Shown piece after piece: positions 31,621 to 37,513 of a DNA stretch of 37,513 nucleotides. This DNA is from JANQKX01 sp039028695. Its GTDB lineage: Bacteria; Pseudomonadota; Alphaproteobacteria; Kiloniellales; Kiloniellaceae. A program made the translations under genes and the position numbers. The notes beneath the pieces were generated by a model. That model searched no databases. It was given only the letters and a program-made list of their open reading frames with translations, and was not told the DNA's origin. The stretch lies in assembly GCA_039028695.1 (NCBI GenBank), contig JBCCHN010000042.1, positions 1 to 37,513 of the forward strand, read 5' to 3'. Position 1 is the first letter of the stretch. Each line of letters starts with the position of its first letter.

Positions 31621-33285
31621 TTATTCCGCTGCCTTCAATGCTGCTTGCGCGCAGAAGCAAGAGGCCGATACCCGACGGTCCGCGCGGGCATCGGCAAGAT
31701 CCAGCCGTTGACGGATTTGCACGATCTCAACGGTTTCCCCCCGGGCCTGCAGGCAGTCATGGAGACCTTTCAGGCTCCAGACATTATCTGGATGGACCGT
31801 CGCCCGGCTCAGTTGGCCGCCCAGCCCCAAATCTTCCCGGAATATCGCTTCCGCGTCTGCAAGCTGTCCCTGCTCTAGCAGCAAGGCACCCAGGGCATGG
31901 CGGGAGGGTTGCATCCAGCCCCAGGGTTCGTCGTAGGGCAAATCGTCCTCTAACACGACAGCACGCCTCAGCGCGGCAAAGGCTTCGTCATAGTCGCCTT
32001 TGCGATAAAGGATTTCCCCGCGCAACATTTCCGCTGCAATGTCCAGCAGGTTGACCACCCGGTTGTTGTGCAGATAACGGGATTCGGGCACCCGTGCCTT
32101 TGCCTCATGAAAGGCTTTTTCTTCCGTCTCCGCTTCTGCCACGTTGCCGAGCGCCGCATGGGCAACGCCGCGCGCATAATGGATGTGAGCGGTAAGGGTG
32201 CAATATAGCTCGGGATCTTCGGGCAGCGTCATGGCAATGGCTTCGCGCCATTTGCCGAAGCGCACCAGGACATGGGGCTCAAAACTGAGATAGCTTTCGA
32301 AGTAATCGGCCATGGGCGGACTCTCGGTGCGCAACATGTCCTCGGGCACGGTTTCGGCGGCACCGCGCACGGCGGCCATGGCGGGCTCGAACTGGCCCAG
32401 GAACATGGCGCCATAGATCACGAAGTGATAGTTGTGCAGGCGATAGCCCGAATAGATGTTGTAAGGCCCGTGCTTGCGCCAATAGGTCAGGTCCGCCCGC
32501 ACTGCTTCCTCGTTCCAGCGCACCACGTCCCGATAGTTGCCGCACAACACATCGATATGGGTCGGCATGTGGATTAGATGGCCCGAGTCGGGTACTAGTG
32601 TTTTAAGAGCATCGCTGGCTTTTAGTGCCTTCTCGGGGAATGGCGACATCTCCATTAGATGAATATAAAGGTGCAAGATGCCCGGATGGGCGATCGTTGC
32701 CGGGTCTTTTTCTAAAGACTCCTCCAGCACGGCTTGGCATTCCACTGTAGACGCTCCTACCGCGGGCGCGCCGGTTTTTAAGTCCCACATTTTCCAGGGC
32801 GTTCGGTTTAACAGGGCCTCAGCAAAAACTGTCCGAACCTCCAAGCTCTGCGGCTCGGCCTGAAACGCCAGCCGCATGGCATCAGCGAAGTGGTCATTCC
32901 AAGGGGACATGTCCTCAATGGGCTCGGTCTGGGGATAGCGGGCCGGCAAGGCGCGGATAAGCGCTGCTTCCCAAGCTGTCACGCGATCTATTCTTTGGAG
33001 GGCGGCCCGCGCGGCTTCAAAGCCTATAGACAAAGCCTTGGTCTGATGGGCCTCGTCAAGCATATGCCAAGGCATGTTGTAATTGGGACCGGCCGCGTAT
33101 CCCAATCCCCAATGGGCCATGGCACAGTCCGGATCGGCCTCTATCGCCTTTTCAAAGCAGACGATGGCTTCTTCGTGATTGTAGCCAAAGGTCCACAATA
33201 GGCCCCGATCGAACCAAGTCTGTGCGGCGGCGGAAGAGGTCGTGACCGGATAGCTATGCTGGCCCAGATCGTAATAGTCATCCAT
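31621..33285 (-). CDS. Histidine-rich TPR-like protein, copy 2
   Basis: A 554-residue paralogue of the protein at 4608-6245 with the same layout. Conserved His residues are in YNHEEAI, AMAHWG, H205 and H209 (LHLYIHLMEMSP), H236, H239 and H243 (GHLIHMPTHIDVLCG), and H284 and H287 (YRLHNYHF). A C-terminal CxC (SCFC) is also shared. TPR-like helix pairs make up the rest, and no signal or membrane segment is seen. The ATG at 33285 has GGAGG six bases ahead; ATG at 33300 and a start at 33336 are weaker. It starts 19 bases after the ureohydrolase stop and is followed 19 bases on by a GNAT, so the three are one operon. The function is unknown; a metal-dependent role is inferred. Confidence 0.85.
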   Translation of the reverse strand: MDDYYDLGQHSYPVTTSSAAAQTWFDRGLLWTFGYNHEEAIVCFEKAIEADPDCAMAHWGLGYAAGPNYNMPWHMLDEAHQTKALSIGFEAARAALQRIDRVTAWEAALIRALPARYPQTEPIEDMSPWNDHFADAMRLAFQAEPQSLEVRTVFAEALLNRTPWKMWDLKTGAPAVGASTVECQAVLEESLEKDPATIAHPGILHLYIHLMEMSPFPEKALKASDALKTLVPDSGHLIHMPTHIDVLCGNYRDVVRWNEEAVRADLTYWRKHGPYNIYSGYRLHNYHFVIYGAMFLGQFEPAMAAVRGAAETVPEDMLRTESPPMADYFESYLSFEPHVLVRFGKWREAIAMTLPEDPELYCTLTAHIHYARGVAHAALGNVAEAETEEKAFHEAKARVPESRYLHNNRVVNLLDIAAEMLRGEILYRKGDYDEAFAALRRAVVLEDDLPYDEPWGWMQPSRHALGALLLEQGQLADAEAIFREDLGLGGQLSRATVHPDNVWSLKGLHDCLQARGETVEIVQIRQRLDLADARADRRVSASCFCAQAALKAAE

Positions 33286-33304
33286 GGTTTCCTCCGTCAT
33301 TGCT

Positions 33305-34276
33305 TTAGTTTTTTGAGGCCTTCTGACGGGCCACAATGCCCATGGCCGTAATCATCAGCCGGGCCACTGTCAGGGCGCCGATGCCGTCCACATCCCGCTC
33401 AGGCATGAACTCGACAAAGTTCATGGCCGCGATGGGGCCGCGCTCTGCGGCACCGCGGATCAGGTCCACCGCTTGATAGTAACTCAAACCGCCCGGTGCC
33501 CGGCCGATGACCCCAGGCACGCAGTTGGGGTCCAAACCATCCACATCGATGCAGATGATAACCGGACGGCCTTCAGGGATTTTATCGATCGCCGGTGCCA
33601 CGCCCTGGCCATGAACCTGCTCTGCTGTGACAAAGCTCACGCCCCAATCCAAGGCATCTTGAACATCCTGATGCCGCGCCGAGCCAATACCCCGTGCACC
33701 CACTTGGACGATGTCCTTGATGTGGCCCATCTCCGAGGCGCGACGCATGTTGGACGAGAGGCCATAGCGTTCACCCATGTGCTCGTCGCGCCAATCGATG
33801 TGGGCGTCTAATTGCAGGATGGTGAAATCCCCCTGGCCGTCAAAGGCCTGCAACATTGGAATAGGCACGGAGTCATCCCCCCCGACGACCAGTGGCACGG
33901 CCCCACGCTCTATCAGTGATGCAACAGCCTGGCGGATGGTCTCGCGATTGCCCGGCGCGTCGGCCTCGTCGTAGGGCAGATCCCCGCAATCCACGGCGGG
34001 CTGTGAGTCATCGGGAAAGATTTTGCCGCCCAGGTCGAAATCGTGATGGTGCAGATTGGCGGTGAGGGAGGCGGTGGCTTGGCGCAGGGCATGGGGTGCG
34101 TTTCTGCAATAAGCCCCGACGGAGCGGTAGGGTGAGGCACAGGGCACACCAAGGAGTGCGATGGGGGCGCTTACATCCGCCGGCTTGGGGCAAGCCTCTA
34201 ATCCGAGAAAAGTCTTCGCCTCGGATGCGCCAAATAGGGCCGCTAGATCCGGTCCCTCATTTTCCGCGTCCGTCAT
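33305..34276 (-). CDS. Ureohydrolase (agmatinase/arginase family) with GGDDS motif
   Basis: A 323-residue member of the family that removes urea from guanidino compounds with a two-Mn(II) centre. DAHID (D157, H159, D161) and DVDGLDPN (D244, D246) supply metal ligands. The first motif, normally GGDHS with a His Mn ligand, reads GGDDS (132-136), so D135 stands where His is expected. The enzyme may bind metals differently or use another substrate. The ATG at 34276 is set by a strong GAGGAGG; an upstream frame to 34339 is unlikely. It leads the operon with the TPR protein and GNAT. Agmatine, guanidinobutyrate and similar guanidino acids are candidate substrates. Confidence 0.88.
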   Translation of the reverse strand: MTDAENEGPDLAALFGASEAKTFLGLEACPKPADVSAPIALLGVPCASPYRSVGAYCRNAPHALRQATASLTANLHHHDFDLGGKIFPDDSQPAVDCGDLPYDEADAPGNRETIRQAVASLIERGAVPLVVGGDDSVPIPMLQAFDGQGDFTILQLDAHIDWRDEHMGERYGLSSNMRRASEMGHIKDIVQVGARGIGSARHQDVQDALDWGVSFVTAEQVHGQGVAPAIDKIPEGRPVIICIDVDGLDPNCVPGVIGRAPGGLSYYQAVDLIRGAAERGPIAAMNFVEFMPERDVDGIGALTVARLMITAMGIVARQKASKN

Positions 34277-34408
34277 GCCCGCCTCCTCAGCTATCATTCG
34301 GTCTTGCCAAAGACTGTCGTCTTGTCGCATGAAACGCAACAGGCCATTGGGGGCGCTTATCTCGTCGCTTGCGACCCCGCCTGGCCGCCGCTCCGTGAAG
34401 GTTTTGCC

Positions 34409-35599
34409 ATGTTCAAGGACCGCGCCATTTTATACCTCGCCCTCGGCGAGACGCTGGTCTGGGCGGTGCTCTATTATGTTTTTCCCGCCCTTTTATTGCG
34501 TTGGGAACAGGACACGGATTGGAGCAAGTCTGAGCTGACGGCGGCGATCACTTTTGCCGTTTTGCTGTCCGCAGCCATCTCACCCTTAACCGGCCGCTTG
34601 ATCGATGCGGGCCGAGGACCCCATCTGATGGCCGGTTCGGCGGTTTTGGGAGGTTTGGGGCTTCTGGCTCTCTCCCAAGTGACCAGCTTATGGGCCTTTT
34701 ATGGCGCCTGGGCCGTGGTCGGCTTATCCTTGGCTGGTTGCCTGTACGAGCCGTGTTTTGCCCTGGTGACCCGCATCCGGGGCAGCGCGGCACGACACGG
34801 CATCATCTTGATCACCTTGGTGGCGGGCTTTGCGAGCGCGATTAGTTTCCCCGTGACCCACTCTCTGTCCGAGCTGTTCGGTTGGCGGATCACGGTCACC
34901 GTCTTTGGTGCGGTCGCCATCGTGATCGTGGCGCCGATCCTGTGGCGGGGCGCCAGTCTGCTGGAGAATTCAAAACCGGTCGTCGAAGCGCCGGCTCGGC
35001 CCGCTACCCAATCCCGAAACGACTTCTTGAAGACCACAACCTTCTGGTTCCTGGCCATCGGCTTTGCCTGCGCGGCGGTCTTGCACGGCGCCACCTTGCA
35101 GCACCTTTTACCCCTGCTGGACGAGCGGGGGGTGGCCGCCGACATGGCGGTGCTGGTGGCATCCTTTGTGGGGCCCATGCAGGTGGCCGGGCGTCTGGCT
35201 ATGATGGCCTCGGAAAAGCATACCTCCAACCATGGAGTGGCCATCTGCGCCTTTTTTCTTATGTGCCTGTCGGTGCTTTTGCTGATCATCGACGGGTCGT
35301 CGCCCCTCTCCCTGGTGGCCTTTGTCACCCTCTTTGGCGGAGCCTATGGCACGGTCAGTATCATCCGGCCCCTTATTGCCAGGGAAATTTTGGGCGAGGC
35401 GGATTTCGGTGCCAAGTCAGGGGCGCTCGCTCTACCCTATTTGGCGGGCTCAGCTTCGGCGCCCTATTTCGGATCCCTTTTGTGGGACGTCGGCGGGTAC
35501 AACCTCATGCTCTGGGTCATCACCGGCCTCGGCCTGTTAGGCCTGCTCTTGTATTTAGCGGCCCGTAAGCGCGCTCTCGTCAAGCAAGAGCCGTCCTGA
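34409..35599 (+). CDS. Major facilitator superfamily transporter
   Basis: A 396-residue inner-membrane permease with about 12 hydrophobic helices. The loop between helices 2 and 3 has the MFS motif in the form GRLIDAGRGPHLM, and the central cytoplasmic loop (around residue 195-215) is polar. It probably imports or exports an organic acid; the substrate is not evident. The ATG at 34409 follows GAAGG eight bases ahead; a longer frame from 34304 is not supported. Its stop is two bases from the stop of the enolase-superfamily gene, so the pair is tail to tail and may lack a terminator between. Confidence 0.85.
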   Translation: MFKDRAILYLALGETLVWAVLYYVFPALLLRWEQDTDWSKSELTAAITFAVLLSAAISPLTGRLIDAGRGPHLMAGSAVLGGLGLLALSQVTSLWAFYGAWAVVGLSLAGCLYEPCFALVTRIRGSAARHGIILITLVAGFASAISFPVTHSLSELFGWRITVTVFGAVAIVIVAPILWRGASLLENSKPVVEAPARPATQSRNDFLKTTTFWFLAIGFACAAVLHGATLQHLLPLLDERGVAADMAVLVASFVGPMQVAGRLAMMASEKHTSNHGVAICAFFLMCLSVLLLIIDGSSPLSLVAFVTLFGGAYGTVSIIRPLIAREILGEADFGAKSGALALPYLAGSASAPYFGSLLWDVGGYNLMLWVITGLGLLGLLLYLAARKRALVKQEPS

Positions 35600-35601
35600 T
35601 C

Positions 35602-36711
35602 CTATAAATCCGAGAGATCGCTTGACCTGTGTTCCGCTTTCTCCAGCCAGTCCGGGCTGATTTCCACGCCCCAGCCGGGCCGGTCGGGAATAGTGGCCTT
35701 GCCCTCCGCAATCGCATAGGGGGACTCCAGGTAAAGACCCTCCTGCCAGGGGTAGTAGTCGAGCCCCTCAATGGAAAATTCCAGGTACTTGCCCGCGTTT
35801 TCGATGGCCCCCAAAAGATGCATGGTAAAAAGCGTGACCAGGGACAGGTTCGCGCAGTGGGGGGTGCAGGGCAGACCGGCCTCCTGCGCCATCTTGGCGA
35901 CCTTTAAGGTGCGGGTCATGCCGCCCAAATAACAAACGTCGGGCTGAATGATGTCAACGGCATGCATCTCAATCATGCGGCGCCAGGTGGGTATGTCGCA
36001 ATCCTGTTCCCCGCCGGTGACGTCGATTTTAAGCGCGCGCGTAACCTCGCGGGTTTGTTCCAGCTCCCAATAGGGGCAGGGCTCCTCGAAGTGGCTGATG
36101 CCGTTGTCTTCCAGCATCTGCCCGACCTCGATGGCCCGTTTGGGGGAAAAGCCGCTGTTGGCATCCACGAGCAAAGCGACGTCATCGTCCATGGCGTGGC
36201 GCATGGTGGGCACGATGGCCTCGGTCCGGCCCGGCCATTCGTCCACATCCCGGCCGCATTCGGCGCCGACCCGGAACTTAAAGGCGTCAAAGCCCTTCTC
36301 GTCTCGCAAGCGTTTCAGGCGCTCGGCTTCCTGCTCCGGGGTGATGTCCCGCTTCATGGAGGACCCGTAGGCGCGAATGGGTCTTGGCTTGCCGCCCAGA
36401 AGTTCGCAGACCGATTTGCCTTCCCGTTTGCCCCGCAGATCCCACAGCGCCGTATCCAGACCGGCCATGGCCCGGCGCAGGTAAGACCCGGGGAATTTGT
36501 GTTCCCGCTCAGGGATAATCTCCATCAGATAATCGATGTTCGCGGCATCCTGGCCCAGGGACCAGGGCGCCACCTGCCGATGCATGACCTGGGCAGTGAT
36601 ATCCGCGTTGTAGGTGGAAACCTGTCCCCAGCCCTGAGCCCCGTCCTCCTCCGTGACCCGCGTAATGCCAACGTACTCGGTGGAAAAGGTCTCAATGCGC
36701 GTGATTTTCAT
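35602..36711 (-). CDS. Mandelate racemase-subgroup enolase superfamily enzyme (probable acid-sugar dehydratase)
   Basis: A 369-residue enolase-superfamily protein. Mg ligands are D183 (LVDANSG), E209 (HFEEPCP) and E235 (GGEQD). The His-Asp dyad of the mandelate racemase subgroup is H285 (TPHCAN) with D258 (IIQPDVC). At the second catalytic strand it has K145-F-R147 rather than the classic K-x-K, so the second Lys is replaced by Arg. Members mostly dehydrate sugar acids; the substrate cannot be fixed from sequence. The MFS transporter beside it may carry the substrate. It diverges from a thiolase across a region with repeated GGTCAAG half-sites. Confidence 0.88.
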   Translation of the reverse strand: MKITRIETFSTEYVGITRVTEEDGAQGWGQVSTYNADITAQVMHRQVAPWSLGQDAANIDYLMEIIPEREHKFPGSYLRRAMAGLDTALWDLRGKREGKSVCELLGGKPRPIRAYGSSMKRDITPEQEAERLKRLRDEKGFDAFKFRVGAECGRDVDEWPGRTEAIVPTMRHAMDDDVALLVDANSGFSPKRAIEVGQMLEDNGISHFEEPCPYWELEQTREVTRALKIDVTGGEQDCDIPTWRRMIEMHAVDIIQPDVCYLGGMTRTLKVAKMAQEAGLPCTPHCANLSLVTLFTMHLLGAIENAGKYLEFSIEGLDYYPWQEGLYLESPYAIAEGKATIPDRPGWGVEISPDWLEKAEHRSSDLSDL

Positions 36712-36751
36712 GGTCGATCCGCCTCGGTTTTGATCTTTCTCGGTATATAGG

Positions 36752-36849
36752 CGGTCAAGAGTGGTGTAAATCGCTCGTGAGACAGGGCGGATTGAGCTTG
36801 ACCGACCGCTGTGAGACCCTATGTCAACCTGGAATGAATCGGGGTCAAG
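36752..36849. promoter_or_regulatory. GGTCAAG half-sites in divergent promoter
   Basis: CGGTCAAG (36752-36759) and CTTGACCG (36797-36804) are perfect 8-bp inverted copies 37 bases apart, and a third GGTCAAG lies at 36843-36849. All three fall between the divergent dehydratase and thiolase starts. A TATATA stretch just left of the first copy could belong to a minus-strand promoter. A shared regulator, perhaps acting by looping, is inferred. Confidence 0.45.
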
Positions 36850-36875
36850 GATTGGCCCCTCGATTGGAGATTGTC

Positions 36876-37513
36876 ATGACGGCTTGCATCATCGGATGGA
36901 ACCACAGTCCCTTTGGCAAACATGCCAATGACGATGTGGAATCCCTCATCGGCTCGGTGGTCAGCGGCGCCTTGGCGGATGCCGGCATCGGACCCGAGGA
37001 CGTGGACGAAATTCTAGTGGGTCACTTCAACGAGGGCTTTTCGCCTCAAGCCTTTCCCGCCTCGCTGGTTTTCCAGGCCGAGGAGGCCCTGCGTTTCAAG
37101 CCGGCCACCCGGGTCGAGAATGCCTGCGCCACCGGCTCGGCCGCCGTTCACCAGGCACTGAAATCCATCGCCGCGAAAAAGGCCCGCTTTGTCTTGGTTG
37201 TCGGAGTGGAGAAAATGACCGGCCTGCCGGGCCCCGAGATTGGTGGCGTCCTCTTGAAAGCGTCCTACCTGAAAGAGGATGGAGAGATCGAGGGCGGTTT
37301 TGCCGGCGTTTTCGGCCAGATCGCCCAGCAGTATTTCCAGCGTCATGGAGATCAGTCCGATGCCTTGGCTGGAATCGCCGCCAAGAACCACGCCAATGGC
37401 TGTGCCAATCCCTATGCCCAACTGCGCAAGGATCTGGGTTTTGATTTTTGCCGTCAGGTTTCCGACAAGAATCCCCTGGTCGCCGGCCCCCTAAAGCGCA
37501 CCGATTGCTCCTT
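36876..37513 (+). CDS. Thiolase-family protein, 5' part (acetyl-CoA acetyltransferase-like)
   Basis: The first 212 codons of a thiolase; the gene runs off the right edge. The N-terminal strand (ACIIGWNHSPFGKH) and the active-site loop with nucleophile C84 (RVENACATGSAAVHQAL) are clear, followed by VVGVEKMTGLPG. The C-terminal His and Cys motifs lie outside the window. Such proteins cleave or form 3-ketoacyl-CoA; this NACATGS type with a short leader resembles SCP-x-like thiolases, many of which act on branched or unusual acyl chains. The ATG has GGAG six bases ahead. Confidence 0.85.
   Translation, partial: MTACIIGWNHSPFGKHANDDVESLIGSVVSGALADAGIGPEDVDEILVGHFNEGFSPQAFPASLVFQAEEALRFKPATRVENACATGSAAVHQALKSIAAKKARFVLVVGVEKMTGLPGPEIGGVLLKASYLKEDGEIEGGFAGVFGQIAQQYFQRHGDQSDALAGIAAKNHANGCANPYAQLRKDLGFDFCRQVSDKNPLVAGPLKRTDCS

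Noticed and set aside
35962..36750. A 262-residue plus-strand open frame inside the enolase-superfamily gene
   Set aside because: It is antisense to a gene with all metal ligands intact; no family resemblance.
1..37513. CRISPR arrays, tRNA genes, rRNA, insertion sequences, integrases
   Set aside because: No regular repeat-spacer series, tRNA cloverleaf, transposase or integrase motif was seen in reading the window.

Overview
The window reads as a moderately GC-rich alphaproteobacterial chromosome, probably a free-living and possibly marine member near the Rhodospirillales. This is inferred from family content, not from a marker gene. The clues are a cyclase-TPR protein of the alphaproteobacterial type, a phasin, a Tat-exported protein, several small-molecule exporters, and genes for carnitine-like quaternary amines, guanidino compounds and sugar acids. 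No rRNA, tRNA, insertion sequence, phage gene or CRISPR array was seen. It looks like accessory catabolic chromosome built of short operons.

Left part (1-11.3 kb): the 5' end of a Tat-signal protein; a class III nucleotide cyclase fused to TPRs, followed at once by a PLP aminotransferase; a GFA-type zinc protein; a DUF3303-like protein; then a long minus-strand series of a DMT exporter (RhtA-like), cupin, tartrate/D-malate dehydrogenase-like enzyme, sulfatase/phosphonate monoester hydrolase-like enzyme, SDR and a histidine-rich TPR protein.

Middle (11.3-23.7 kb): an amidase, a solo B3/B4 tRNA-editing-like domain, a 1214-residue ABC exporter with two full TM-NBD units in one chain, a divergent LysR regulator, an adenine-deaminase-type ADA protein, a GNAT, an orphan ParA-like ATPase, a hypothetical protein, a phasin and an EamA exporter.

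Right part (23.7-31.1 kb): a group that fits quaternary-amine/carnitine breakdown. It has a gamma-butyrobetaine-dioxygenase-like enzyme with intact Fe and Zn sites, a non-pyrrolysine MttB-family methyltransferase coupled to a TetR regulator, a four-helix membrane protein, a betainyl-CoA-thioesterase-like hotdog protein and an NDP-forming acyl-CoA ligase. Clear palindromic operator candidates lie before tetR and between the thioesterase and ligase.

Far right (31.1-37.5 kb): a ureohydrolase with an unusual GGDDS metal motif, a second histidine-rich TPR protein and a GNAT form a tight minus-strand operon. An MFS transporter meets an enolase-superfamily sugar-acid dehydratase tail to tail, and a thiolase runs off the end.

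The least explained feature is the pair of TPR-like proteins (4608-6245 and 31621-33285). They share many invariant His residues and a C-terminal CxC motif, which suggests an uncharacterised metalloprotein or metalloenzyme rather than a plain scaffold.
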